A stretch of DNA of 64,000 nt from Gnetum montanum (lineage: Eukaryota; Streptophyta; Gnetopsida; Gnetales; Gnetaceae): positions 613,203 to 677,202 of the forward strand of contig MNCI01023362.1 of assembly GCA_015680685.1 (NCBI GenBank). Direction: 5' to 3'. Each line of letters opens with the position of its first letter. The stretch's first letter is position 1. The notes under the pieces were generated by a model, which saw only the letters and a list, made by a program, of their open reading frames with translations, made no database searches and had not been told where the DNA came from. Below, one piece after another: positions 1-12,153 of this stretch. Both the position numbers and the translations under genes were made by a program.

Positions 1-554
1 ACCTAATCCCTCCACACTGAGGATAGGTGAGATTTATCTCCTGCAAATTTTTCCAACATAGAAAAGTATATACCTCCCATACAACCCATCAAATTGATAT
101 TTTTGGCTTTCCAAAAGGCATTTTTAACCTCTCCAAGTTCAAATATAGACACTAGGTAACTTTTTTTCACTTGGGAAATGAGGCCTTGACTACTTATGAG
201 GCATTTTTCAATCCCAAAAGTATGGGATATGTGAGATTAGCCCTCATGCATTTCAAACCTTATATTTACAATGAAGTTTTATCTTGAGTTTCATGGGGTG
301 AAAGCTACATAATGAAAATTAGCCATAACATGTAAATTTTTGTGGTGTTTCAATGTCCCCTCTTTGTTGGTGTCTGGAGGATTAACCCGAGAGGAACCAA
401 CAAAGAATACAAAACACCATTGCAAGTTCACCATTGATGTTCCCTCTATGTACTTCATCATGGCATTTTTTTTAATATTTCAACAAGTCACATCAATAGT
501 TTTAAGCCCTAGAAGGCTATTGAAAGTAGGCTTGCTTATTGATTATCATTGGCT
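1..554. other. AT-rich flank below the Tat pol
   Basis: No coding signal is visible. Because the adjacent pol reads on the minus strand, this stretch would hold the 3' end and 3' LTR of that element, but no LTR border (TG...CA with a purine tract) could be placed and the partner LTR is not in the window. Confidence 0.4.
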
Positions 555-2001
555 ACTGTAGTATCCCTTTAAATAAGAATGATTAGCTAGATTTTCTACC
601 TCATTACCATTGATATTAGCTCTCCTAAATGCATCATTCCTATAGGGTCTTGTCACAAGGAAGGATCCTTCCTAGTTGGTTGAAAATTTGTTTGCATGCT
701 TGTGGATAGCCTTGAGGAGCAAGTCACCTTCCTTAATCTTACACCTAGTCAATTTATGATGATGTTGTTACTTCTGATTATCTTAATAGTATTCGATGTG
801 AGTAAGCACTTGCATACGTTGCTCGTCCACTAAGTCTAAGGCTACTATCTATAACTCCTTATTCTGCTCATCATTGATGAAGTCAGTCAAGGCTACTCAG
901 AGTTAAGGGACCTACAATCCAAGAGGCAAAACAACTTCAGAACCATAAAATAGGCTATAAGGTATCACACTAGTTGCCATGTGATAGGTTGTTTTGTATG
1001 CCCATAGTGCATGAATAACTCGATTGTGCCATTTGTGCTTGCTATTATTGAACATTTCTTGAGTAAGTTGATGATGGTCTTATTGCTTGCTTCTACTTGT
1101 TCATTGAATTGAGGGTAATAAGGTGATGAGAAAGAATGCTTAATGCCTAGGTTATGATAGAAACCCTATGTTTCTTGGCTACTAAGTTGTGGTCCATTGT
1201 CTATGACTATGGTCATGGACATGCCAAAATGGGCTACAATGTTATCTAGGATGAATTTGTAGATCTACTTAGATGTAGTCTTCCTTAGGGAAATAGCCTT
1301 AACCCACTTGGTGAAGTATTTTTTTGTGATGATGATGAAGTTATATACCCTGAGGAAGACTTAGGCATTATAAGTCTAATAATATCCAACCCCCATCATT
1401 GAAATGGCCATGCTATTTGAGTGGTATGCAACTCAATTGATAGTACATGTATGAGGTTGCTATACCGTTGGCATGTGTCATAATTCTTAACCTTTTATAG
1501 GCAATCATTTTTCATATGGGGCCAATAGTAGCATAACCATCTAATCTTATTAGCCATGGCTCTCGGTCCTATATGTCCTTCATAAACACCCTCATGAACC
1601 TCCTCTAGGACTATTCTAGGTTCAATTTTACCTAAGAACTTTAGGAGTATGCCATCATAGGATCATCAACATAATTTGTTATCACCTACAATGACATACT
1701 ACTTCAATCACTTGCATACAACATTCTTCTAATTAGTAGTCAAGCCTTGTGAGGATTCTTCATGCATAAGGTAAAATTTGATATCATCATATCACACTCT
1801 AGCAGGAGTAGTATGAATGATGACCACAAAGGTATCCTTAATTTTCTGTGTGATGGAAGTAGCACAGTTCATAGTTAAGGTGGGCAACTTACTAAACATA
1901 TCTAGCATCACACAAAGGACTAACATTACAATTGCATCAGCTCTGGTATTCTCATTTTGGGGTATGTCTTGGATATCAATGTCTATGAATTGTTGTGACA
2001 A

Positions 2002-2604
2002 TTACTTTCCTAGGTCACAATAAGGTTGTAAGTGTTTGGCTTTGCACACATAGACTTTAGTTACTTGGTTGACCACAATTTGTAAATTTCCTTTGATCAT
2101 TAAGTATCTAATTCCTAGGTTACAATCTACCATAATCCCTCCAACCAAGCCCTCATACTCCACTATGTTATTTATGTACAAAAACTCAAAATGATAGGCA
2201 AAGGGTTGGATTTCATAGGATGGGAATGTTATGATGACAACGACACTAGCCCCATGGGTAGTTGAAGCTCTATCAAAGTATATGACCACCTCATAACCCT
2301 CAAGCACTTGGCTAATGGTGTTAATGTGCTCATCAGGGAACTCAAGATCTATGATTGTTTGGTCATCAACCAATGAAACTGTGAGTTGTGTGACTATAGC
2401 TTGACCTTTCATTAAGAATTGAGAGATGTAATGAACGTCAAATTCCACAATTATGGCTTTCCATAGAGCTATACGATTACTTTGGTAAATGTTGATCATT
2501 ATGGCTTTGAGCATGTTATCTTTGTAAATGACATTGACTTGGTTTCTAAAAAGGTAGTGTCTCCACTTCTTCAATGGTAAGACTACTAGATAATGCTTCT
2601 CCAC
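2002..2604 (-). pseudogene. Longest open fragment of the Tat pol: RNase H junction and archaeal-type RNase H
   Basis: A 200-residue open stretch inside the decayed pol. Residues 1-35 are the end of the gypsy RNase H. Residues 45-85 form the connector (ALWKAIIVEFDVHYISQF, KGQAIVTQL) that in Tat elements leads into the extra RNase H. Residues 108-195 are that domain, beginning YFDRAS with the first catalytic Asp kept. The VEYEGLVGG segment corresponds to the family's AEYEA motif and keeps the Glu. The later ..GNLQIV.. segment replaces the usual GDS, so the second Asp is now Asn. It is a surviving open piece of a dead gene and shows no sign of independent expression. Confidence 0.75.
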
Positions 2605-3156
2605 TTCAATGTATCAGCTCTCACGAGCAACTAATGCATGGCTAAGGTAATATACTAGCATCTCTACTTCATCATCACATTTTTGATAGAGTAGAGATGT
2701 TATGAATGTGTTACAGATAGCAAGGTAGATATAAAATGGTTTACCATCTTGGAGAGGATGGACTGTCAATAGTTGTGCCAACTCTTGGTTAAGGTTTTCA
2801 AAGGCCTCTTAGCATTGAGCCATCCACTCATAGTGAACCCCTTTCTTAAGCAAGTGCTACATGGGTTGTAACTTATCTATAAGCCTAACAATAAGCCTAT
2901 GAATAAACTATAATCTACCATATAATCCTTGAAGCTCCTTAAGGTTGATATGTGCTGCTAACTTGGATATGGCCTTAACCTTATTAGGATCAACATGTAT
3001 CCCTACTTTAGACACTACAAAGCTAAGCATCTTACCAATCTTGACACTGAAAACACATTTCTTTGGATTGATCCTAAGCTGCTACTTAATACATTATTTA
3101 AGCACAAGGTCTAGGTTATTTGCATGGTCATTGGCCACTTTGGACTTAATGGCTAT

Positions 3157-3168
3157 ATCATCTACGTA
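3157..3168 (-). other. Reverse transcriptase YVDD catalytic box (Tat element)
   Basis: The minus strand encodes Tyr-Val-Asp-Asp followed by I-A-I-K, the palm-domain metal-binding motif, still intact in the otherwise disrupted polymerase. Confidence 0.85.
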
Positions 3169-3750
3169 ATCATTCAGAAAACCTAACATGTAGTTACTAA
3201 AGATATAGGTCATGGCTTGTTGATAGCTTTCTCCCATGTTCTTAAGGTCATAGGGCATCATAGTATAGTAAAAGGTATCTTAAGGGGTCATGAAGGTCAT
3301 GCTCTCGAGAAACCATCCATAAAGGACAATAAGGCATGTCCAACCATAGTATTGATAAGTTGATCAATACTAGATAAAGGAAATTCATTTTTGATAGTTA
3401 CTTTATTTAGGTCTCATAAATCAATGCAAATTTAGATACTACCATTTTTCTCAGAGACCATCACTATGCTAGACACCCATTCTATGTAGTCGACAACCCT
3501 AATGAAACTAACTTGGTAGAGCTTTGAGATTTCATCAAGAACTATCAATTTCAAATTAGGTCCAATCTTGTGTACTTTCTATGTAAATGGTCTAATTCTA
3601 GGGTCAATTATGATGTTATGTTGTACCAAACATGGGTCTAGGCCTAGCATATCTTCATCTAACTGAGCAAAGAGTTTAATGTTGTCCTATAGGACCTTGA
3701 TGATGTGTTGAGCATATTGAGGTTCTAGTGAGAAACTTAGTTTAAGGATT

Positions 3751-4717
3751 TTTCTCCTTACCACTATGTGTTCTAACAAGAACATCAACTAGAGAGTCTT
3801 CAATTTTGTCACTTGCCTCTAATTAAAGGGTTCTAACTAGGTTTTTAGGTCATTCTAGAGGTTTCTTTATTGAGGCTACCTGGTTGACAAGACTTTTAGG
3901 CTCAAGATCTAGGTAGTTGGGGTTGAGGTGCTATTTAACATCACCATAAGGCCGACTGAGGCTCAAAGGTAAACTAATCTGCTTCCAAGTACTCATACTT
4001 TGGTACTACTTATCCACCATAAGAACATTAAGTGGCACCTGAGCAAAAGTAAATAAATAATGCTAAAATGCTACAAATACTTGCTAATCTAATGCAAACA
4101 AGGTCATCCAAGACTATAAATAGGGTATCAACAAGCAAACAAAGTACCATAAGGACTAAATAAAGGTCAAACAAATGTTAAACAAAGTAAATTATAAGAA
4201 ATAAGGCTACAAATGGTCAAAAAAGGCCAAACTTTTACCAATTTTATGCCTTAGGGGGCCATGATACTAGTTTAGAGTCTCGATAGACTATGATGCCAGT
4301 TTAAGGCCATAGTGAGCCATCATTAAAAGGTATCAAATGGTGGTTAGGGAAGGTTAGATCCCACTATTTAATGCCAACCAAAGGCTAAAAAGGGAAAATA
4401 AAGCTATAATAAGACAAATAAAGAGAATATATAAGCATAACTACCACAAGAAGGTTAACAAGGTTGACAATGCAACACTAGGCCAGAAACAAGTCTATGC
4501 ATCATGTAATAAGGCAAAAAATCAAGTAAAATAGGCTACATATGGTGAAATTTGGCTACTATAGGTTAAAAAGGATTAGGATTTTCTAGTTTTAGGCCTT
4601 AGTGGACCATGTTTTAGGGTTACAAGGCTATTAGGTGAGTTTGGACATTAGTCAGTGCTATTTTTGGGCTGTTTGAACATGAAAATTGAGAGTTTTGAAT
4701 CTTCAATGCTAGGGTAC
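3751..4717. other. AT-rich spacer, no gene recognised
   Basis: This would be the protease/gag side of the Tat element, but no retroviral-type protease or zinc knuckle was found on the minus strand. Two loosely similar blocks about 340 bp apart share the wording 'ttttag..cctta..g..ccatg' (near 4230 and 4590), suggesting an old duplication. Confidence 0.5.
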
Positions 4718-5535
4718 CCTTCTTTCCATGCTAATCAACGTGGAAGGAGGGACCCTCAACATAAAAACCAAGAAAAGTGGATTTTCAAGAATCCAGAGAT
4801 CCAAAATTGAGATCTCAAGGCCTCCCCAAGGCAATGTAGCACCAGATTTATCAAAATTGAGCACTCTAAAGATCTGTAAAGGCTAAAAAGCATGTTTTGT
4901 AGTCTTTTCCCCCATATTTTCATGCTACTCAACATTAAAGAGAGGGGATTAAACATGGAGAATAAAAATCCAAGAAAAAATAAGATCGAACATGATCAAA
5001 TAGACAATTGAAACCTAGATCTAAAAGCTATGCATCCTCTAGCTTCGTTTTGAGGTCATTTGAGTTAGTTTTAGGTTTCAAAACATTTTCAAATGGATTT
5101 ACCCCTTCTTTCATGATGAGGGTGGCATCCCTAGCATGGAAGAATGGGGGGGGGGACACTTTTTCCATGGATTTAGAGTAATTTGAGAGCATGTTGACCA
5201 AGTTCCTAGGCACCTAGGTCTATAGATCATGATTCTACAAGTTTTTGGTTGATTTTGGTCACGTTTGGAGGTCATTAAAGGGTACCTAAGGTCTTACCCC
5301 CTTGTTTCCATGTTAGGAAAGTTACTATAGCATGGAATATTGGGGGAATGAGTTTTGAAGATCAAAATAGGATCAAATGAGTAAAATCCTAAGGCTATGA
5401 GGTCCCAGGCTTTTCAGATGTAGATCTTTGACTTCTGAGGTTGTCATCTTGCCACAAAAATTAGAAATGTAGTCTTCCCTCACTATTTCCATTCTACCCA
5501 ACATGAAGGGATTCCTCTCTAACATGTATGAGGCA
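4718..5535. repeat. Degenerate tandem repeat, about 190-bp unit with a hairpin-like core
   Basis: Five related blocks are centred near 4735, 4935, 5125, 5321 and 5503 (spacing about 180-200 bp). Each contains a pyrimidine run, a CATG-type core and a complementary purine run; for example, CCCCTTCTTTCATG at 5102 pairs with CATGGAAGAATGGGG ending at 5150. Between cores, stretches such as 'gatcaaa..gat..aat' and 'ctaaggctatgaggtcc' / 'ctaaaagctatgcatcct' align across units. The array ends against AT-rich DNA and shows no coding content. A run of ten G lies at 5146-5155. It may be the untranslated part of a gypsy element or an old satellite fragment. Confidence 0.6.
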
Positions 5536-6916
5536 ATAATCATAGGTCTAGGCAAATCCAAGTCGTAATCGACTATGCATGTCATACCCCAAAGTCACTA
5601 GGGTTAAAAAAATAAGGTTATAGGTAAAAATTTGGTAGTTTTAAGCATTTCTAAGTTTTTTTTTAAATTTACTAAGTTTTTTAATGTAATTTATGTTATA
5701 AGTATTTTTGTATGAAGAAAAAAGACAAATTTTCAATAATAACAAGAAGAAGCTAGGAGCCTTCTATCTAGCCCATGCTCCTAGAGGCAAAATCCTTTTC
5801 AAAAAAGTATAAATAGGGATGTATCCCTCCCTTTGTAACTTGTCTTCCTTTTGCATTTGATTTAAAGTAAATAGAAACTTTCCCTTTTTTAATTCTTAAC
5901 TACTCTTATGTATGTTTTTTGTATGGTTGGGGAGGATCTTCTAACTTTTCTCTATTTTCTTTATTTCATTTTCTAACCATGGTCATCTTATTTAATGAGT
6001 AAATACCTTCTCATGAGATATTCTTTCGAGTTTTCTTAAGCTTTTCTTTTATGAATTCTAACAATTTCACATATTCTCTTAAGTTTCTCACATGCATGTT
6101 TTAATTCCAAGATCTTTTGAGTTTCTAAAATCAAACCTATATTTATTCATGTTTCAAGTTAAATTTGGAAAAATTTAGAAGTATTTAAGTGTTTTAATCT
6201 AAGGGATTTACTTTATTTTTTCAAATTCATGTTAGTTTTCATGTTTTTGTTCATGGCTTTTTTCCTGTTAAATAGAATCTAATGGAAAAGCACATATTTC
6301 TTCTTGCATGTGCTTGTTCCAAGCTTATTTAGCTTGCTAAAATTATCCCTCATGTTTGTTTCATGTTTTCAAAAGAATTTAAAGTTAGTTTAAGGAAGAA
6401 TTTAAAGTTTATGCAAATTTATGGTGTTTTTGTGTTTGCAGCACATATGTGTTAAATTCAAGACTTATTTATTATTTATCTTATAATTATTTAAAGCCTA
6501 ATCATGCTTGAAGACTGATCTTCATGTTTTTAGTTTTTACTTGTCAAGTTTGAGCCTCTTTTAATCTTAAATTATTGTTAAAATTCTATTTCAACATCGT
6601 ACTTTATGTTTTATAGTATCTAAACTTCACCATGAGTTCATCACAACTTGTAGTATACATAGAGGCATTTCAAATGATCATAACTCCACCACGACCCATG
6701 GTACTCATCCATGACTTTACATATCCCATGATACTTGACCATAATATTATCATTATTTGCAACCCACTCATGGTCTATTTTTTAATGGTCCCATAACTTG
6801 TGGTCCACTTGTGAGTAATTTGAAGAATATTTGAAGTAAACTAAGTTAAAACATTTATAGCCTAATCATTACCTAATATGTGCTCATGTCATTAACTTAG
6901 CCATGACCCATGCTTA
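5536..6916. other. AT-rich DNA without genes
   Basis: No open frame or domain is recognisable. The only notable point is a TATA-like box at 5808. The right end is the insertion point of the solo copia LTR. Confidence 0.6.
5808..5816 (+). promoter_or_regulatory. TATA-like box (possible relic LTR promoter)
   Basis: TATAAATAG is followed by a pyrimidine-rich leader (cctccctttgtaacttg), a layout seen in plant LTR promoters. No LTR borders or second copy were found, so this is only a candidate. Confidence 0.3.
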
Positions 6917-7992
6917 TGTTGAACTTTTGGTATGTAAAAACCTTAAGGAAAATGAAGAACATAGAATGTTTGTTGTGGATAATGTGTTTGCATGGCATGA
7001 ACAAGAACTCCCCTAAGAACTCAAGGAAACAAGATCTATAATAAGATGAAAAACTGAAGACTACATGGGCAAGATGAAAGCATGGATGAAAAAGAAGGCC
7101 ACAAATCAAATGAAGATTCTTGAAGAACTAGAAATAAGGCAAATTGATAGGAGAAAGCCTTAGAAGAAAAAAACCAAAATTTAATAAGACATCTCCTAAA
7201 AATAATAGATGTCCCTATCTCAGAGTAGACATCTCCCTAGAGATGTTCCATAGAAGTCATCCCATTTTCCGGTGAGACATCTCTCCTAAATTGAGGTCAA
7301 TCTTAGGTAGACATTCTAACTTTAAAGAAGATGTGTACACTAGCCATTTGGTAGCTATTCAATAAATTTTGAGGAGTTTTCAAAAACTCTAAGACTATAA
7401 GAAAATACAAAAATCTTGGAAATTGTGCAAGTACTATTTACAGGAGACCAATCATTGTCTATTCTATGCTATCGTATTTTTGTTCTTCATTGTAACATCA
7501 TTGGTTATGTTGTAGCGTGCTTGAAAGTGCAAGGATTTGTAAATTTAGTTACATTCTTTTCTTATGTTTTTCTCTCTTTCTTGTATCCCTACAAGCTTGA
7601 TGTGCTTCTTGCAAGAAGGCATGTGTATTGAGCTTGTCAAGATCCTGCAAGATTGGGTAGTTTTGTAGAATCAAAACACTCCAGATTGAAGCTCAATTTT
7701 GTAAAGGTTGTGGGATCCTTGAAACCTTATTCTAAGCTTATTGGGACCTTGCAAGATTGAGTGGTTTCATAGCAATGAAACACTTCAATGCAAAGCTCAA
7801 AGCTTGTATAGTATGTGGTGTCCTTCAAATCACTTTTTGCAGGAACAAAGTCTAGAGGTGTGCAAGAAATCTACCCTTAAGTGTTGACTACACAAGTTGG
7901 AAAACCATGTAAACTTTGGTATGATTTTTATGGCTAGTGTATTTTTAATTTGGGGAACTTATTCAACCCCCTTTCTAAGTTCCTGATCCTTA
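6917..7992 (+). mobile_element. Solo LTR, Ty1/copia family of Cop1
   Basis: It starts TGTTGAACTTTTGGTATG and ends near ..GTTCCTGATCCTTA, the reverse complement of the LTRs at 41832-42903 and 47230-48330 along its whole length. Five-base flanks gctta (6912-6916) and gatta (7993-7997) match at four of five positions, consistent with a target-site duplication. A TATA-like CTATAAGAAA lies at 7395. A block of AGACATCT/AGATGTCT-type motifs sits upstream at about 7189-7320. No internal region remains, so unequal recombination between two LTRs is the likely origin. Confidence 0.85.
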
Positions 7993-10262
7993 GATTAGTC
8001 ATAAGGATCCATGATAAGATAACATAACTTGTGATTTTACATATCTTAACCAATTGGTAACTCATGGTCAACTCATGGTGTCAAAAAATAACTCCAACAA
8101 AGCTGAAATTTTTGTAGCAGCTAGTCTAAAGGAATCTTATTCTGCTATTATTCTTTGGCAAGAATAACCCATCTTACCAAGGCTAAGGCTAAGATAAGAC
8201 CCACCAAATAAGATTTAATTAGAAAAAGATAAAAATCCTTCTTCTAGTTCTAGAAAGAAATGGATGTTAATGCATGAAATTTTATCCATACAATCCTTTC
8301 ATGCAACTTATTTGAGAAGACTATTATCTAGGATGCCTTCCATATGGGTATGGAAAACCATAAATAGTCTAAACTAGTATAGCATAATATGATATTTTAA
8401 ATTAAATAAAACTAAACATGAGATTAATGTAGTGTAAAAATAATCTCTAAGGTTACTCTAATGATAATATTAAAATATGATGCTAATTAATTTCAGAGGA
8501 TGAAATCAATGCAACAACAAAAAACTTATTATGCTACAATGTAAGATAATAGATCTAATTTAGTGATAAAATATCAACAAATCTAGGAGTTAAAAACAGT
8601 TGAACTAAAAATCCAAAATGATTTATACATCAAAAAATAAAAATGAATTTTAAAATAAAAATATTTTAAAACTAAAAAGGAAGTAAAACATAATATAAAT
8701 AAGATTTATACCATAACAAAAATAGCTTTCAAGTAAAACAATAACTAACACATGATGAGATGTAGTATAAGTGATAGTAAATTTAAACAATAAATAAAAA
8801 TAAAATAGATAAAACTACTTATATATTGAGTAGAAACTACTAAATTTCATGCTAGTACAATTGAAATTAAATATAAATAAAAGAAAATATGTTCTCATTA
8901 ATAGCAATTAAATGATAACTAATATCTTATAGGTAAAATAACATAGGACCTAAACACTTTACACATATAATGATCAAGAAAATGATGAAATGAAAGATAA
9001 AGACCACTTACCTCTCGACTAAGCTATAGATTTCATCTATAATTAAATAGTTATCTACACCAACTTGTCCACCCATACCTCTAATAGGTATACATCCTCT
9101 AGCAAGTCTATATATTGGATCTTCTAGTTTTTTTAAAGCTACCAATAAAACTCCTAGTTAAGGTAAAGCTCAATCTCAATTTTTTCTTAGATTTTTAAGA
9201 ACTAAAATTTGTCCCAAAATGACTCAAATGAGGTAGTACTAGGTATGGAATGGATTTTTAATTTTAGAGGAAAATCACATAGTATGAAACAAATTTCCTC
9301 TCCCTTAAACTTAATGCTGATAAAAGGTAAGAGAGAGGATTTGAGGCTTGACACATAGCAGCATATGAGTTCTAGAAGATCCTAGTCTTCACCTAATTTT
9401 CCTTGTCCACCAGTCTTTAATAATGTCCCCTCCCTCCTTCCTAAATGCTTATTTCTTACTTAAATGTATCTTCCTTCTAGCACTTACAATCTAGTTCTTT
9501 TCAACCATTTGGGTCCTTTGTCCATTTGCCTTCAACCATTTGTGCACCTGTAATAAACATGTATAGTAGTATCAAACTTTCCAAAATTTAAAAAAAATAT
9601 CAATAGAAGAAGAGAACCATTTGATATTCAAAAAATCATTATTATAGAACTCAAATGAATACAAAGGAACTCACAAGTCTTAATTGAGTTCTAATAGTAT
9701 GTTGTTATCCACCACTAGAATAAGAAACAATAATGTACTTCTATAAATTATTTTACTAATTTCCATAACATTTATGCAAATAATTTTACACAAACTACAT
9801 TACTAATAAGTAACTAATATTTAAATGAAAATGTAATTGTTTATCTAAAATCAAAAAATTGAAACTAAGCAATAAAAGGATATGTCCTGTAGAAATAAGC
9901 ATCATTAATCAAGGATTAAAACATATATATGATAACATATGTTGATTACATTATGGAGAACTTGAAATAATAACCAAGCCAAACCTACCAAGTGAAGTTA
10001 ATAATGCATGAAATGATTAGTAAAATTATTACATCCAAAAAAACAAGGGCAAGTAAGCCTAGCCTAAATCATATGTAGATTATATAAATTCTTGAAATAC
10101 TTAAGGTATGTAAGAATAATTAATCCTCTTAATACAATATCTTCATGCTAGCAAATTTACATAGATTTTGAAATTTTCTATACATAAATGAATCGTTCCT
10201 ATAGGCTCAAGGTTTAATCTTCTTATAAGAATGAAAAATAAACCAAACTATAGTAAAAAAAT
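7993..10262. other. AT-rich DNA without recognisable features
   Basis: About 2.3 kb of low-GC sequence, CpG-poor, with no open frame above about 60 codons and no LTR border or domain that I could recognise on either strand. Confidence 0.6.
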
Positions 10263-11362
10263 TGTTGGCGACCGTTTGGGACGTGACCGCCAACGAGTGT
10301 CCTCGAACAGGATTTAGGTGCCTGCTGGTCTCTGGCAACACCAAGGCCCAGATACCTCCAAATAACTCAGTAGTTAACGTGAGTATGTGTGTGTGCTGTT
10401 GCGGCGTGCGGTTGTGTGCAATGTAAGGATTGCGTTGTATATGTTGTGTATAAACTAACAATGACTTACTTAAAGGGATTCAGCCAACTTTATCAAGTAC
10501 TGTGAGTTATTGAGAATTTCCTATTTTGTTCAAACTACCTAGTCTATGCGGTCCCTATAATACCTGCTTGTAACAAATAAAATTTTGCATAAACATTTGA
10601 GCACAACTCCGCAAATCTACTCCTAATTTTCCCCAGAGAGAGATATATAGTTCCACAAGAAAACTAGAAATAGAGCAAGATTCAAAGGAAATAGACAGAA
10701 AGAAAAGAAAGCAGATTTGTGTGGACCTCAAATATTTAAACAAGGTAAAATGACACGAGTAAACACTTCGCAATAAAGCTATTCCAAATTCAATATCTAT
10801 GAATTGTTCAAACTTCCAAGACTCAAACAAGCAATATCTTCAAGACAATCCTACTGTACTACCAAAAATTGCTGCGTAAACTACCATGTACGAGACTCCA
10901 TTTTGGCTAGACAGTAGATGTCAACGATTGCATTTAAACAGAACCTTTAAAAGACTTGACAATTTCTGATTGAAATAACACGGAAAATCACTCTAAAGAT
11001 AAAAAGAAGCTATTCTGGTCCCATCAAAATACCAAAGATTTTCTGAACCCTCTCGACTACCAAATTGTTCCACGGCGTGACTACAAACAGAGGCTCTCTT
11101 CCAACAATCCAATAGCAGTTCCCAAACGTTGCACAATAACGAAATTTACTACTAAAATGCTCTCAAGGCTTTTTGAACACAAGCGCTTCTATGGCAAAAT
11201 TTTAACAGAAATTCCTATTGGGCAACAAGAACAATAAGAGCAATCTAAAAATCCCAAAATTACTTGCCAAGAATGATACTACCTAAACCACTAGCTAAGC
11301 AATTAAAACAAAACAAAAATGAAATGCATAACTCACAGGACCATGACAAAGAGGCTGAAATC

Positions 11363-11368
11363 TTTATT
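11363..11368 (-). promoter_or_regulatory. Poly(A) signal AATAAA on minus strand
   Basis: AATAAA lies about 100 bases past the minus-strand TATA box, consistent with the R region of an LTR. Confidence 0.45.
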
Positions 11369-11466
11369 CTAGCAAGCCATCTTGCAAACAATCTTCTTTA
11401 CAAATCTTCCAAGTGTGATGATGATGCTCCAATCCTGATGTGATGTGATCTTCCTTCCCCTTGAAG

Positions 11467-11478
11467 CCTATTTATAGG
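11467..11478 (-). promoter_or_regulatory. TATA box on minus strand
   Basis: CCTATAAATAGG, an ideal plant TATA box that also reads similarly on the other strand. Its orientation is set by the AATAAA downstream on the minus strand. Confidence 0.55.
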
Positions 11479-11504
11479 ATTCCAAGGTAGGTAGGGAAGT
11501 TACA

Positions 11505-11970
11505 ATTTCAAAAATATCTTAAAAATATCTCACCTAACTTCTCTCCCAAGTAACTTGACTCACCAATTAGAAAATTCCTTGCCCAACAAGTTAGGAGGTT
11601 ACTTGCCCAACAAGTTAGGTAAGTTACAACAATATTGGGTGGTTTCAACCACAAAAGAGATAAAAGCTACAATGGACAAGTGTCCTATTCAATCGCCAAG
11701 TGTCTTCATCTAGTTGCCAAGTGTCTTCATGGAGATAAACAAGTTGTAGGTGACAAGTGTCCCATGCAAGTGACAAGTGGCCTTGGTATAATATAAAATT
11801 AAAATACAATATATGTCCCTTTATTTTGCTTATTCAAATGAAAGGTCAAGTTTAAAATATCAAAAATATCTCAAATATCTTTCCCAACTTCTTTCTTAAG
11901 TAATTAGACTAATCAATTAGAAGATAAGTTAGGAGAAGGTTAAGTAGTTAGGGAGTTAGGAAGTTATGCA
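11505..11970. repeat. Diverged direct repeats in the putative U3
   Basis: Two blocks starting near 11505 and 11860 share 'tcaaaaatatctcaaatatct', 'cccaacttct', 'aagtaa.t.gact.a.caattaga' and 'agttaggaggtta'-like wording. Between them, at about 11680-11785, 'aagtgtc' recurs about five times with variable spacing. Repeated short boxes upstream of a TATA box are usual in LTR U3 regions. Confidence 0.5.
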
Positions 11971-12153
11971 TAAAATGAGGAGCATTTTATGCTAATTTTA
12001 CTATAATGAGGACTTCATAGGGTAATTAAAGTTGCAAATCTTCAATGGCATTTCATAACTTGGGATAATTGGAAGCAAGTCTCTAAATCAAGGTGCCACA
12101 TTATAAATATTTCAATGGTCATAATATGTGTATATGTATGTTTGATTAAACCA

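Larger units (their letters stand above)
555..3750 (-). pseudogene. Ty3/gypsy Tat-lineage pol (RT, RNase H, second RNase H, integrase), decayed
   Basis: Read on the minus strand, domains run from high to low coordinates. The reverse transcriptase lead-in (DEDMLGLDPCLVQHNI) lies near 3650 and the palm near 3480. The catalytic YVDD is at 3157-3168. The gypsy RNase H tail (EKHYLVVLPLKKWRHY) follows at about 2600. A second RNase H starts with YFDRAS near 2280. Integrase shows a zinc-binding remnant near 1500, YFTKWVKA near 1310, FGMSMTIVIDNGPQ near 1220, and a C-terminal GDLLL motif near 720. A second, archaeal-type RNase H between RNase H and integrase is typical of the plant Tat lineage. Many stops and frameshifts make it inactive. 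No gag could be recognised upstream (3.75-5.6 kb), so the 5' half appears lost or unrecognisable. The lineage call rests on domain order and motifs. Confidence 0.85.
10263..12153 (-). mobile_element. LTR-like block in minus orientation, about 1.9 kb
   Basis: The minus strand carries an upstream repeat-rich segment, a clear TATA box (11467-11478) and an AATAAA about 100 bases downstream (11363-11368), the spacing expected of an LTR promoter and poly(A) signal. The proposed limits are TGTTGGCGACCG on the left and ..GATTAAACCA on the right (TG...CA). A purine-rich stretch (acgggagtatcgg on the minus strand) abuts the right limit and could be a polypurine tract. At the left end TTGGCG and CGCCAA form a short palindrome (10264-10294). 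CpG is better kept than in the surroundings. No partner LTR is in the window and the limits are inferred. Confidence 0.4.
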
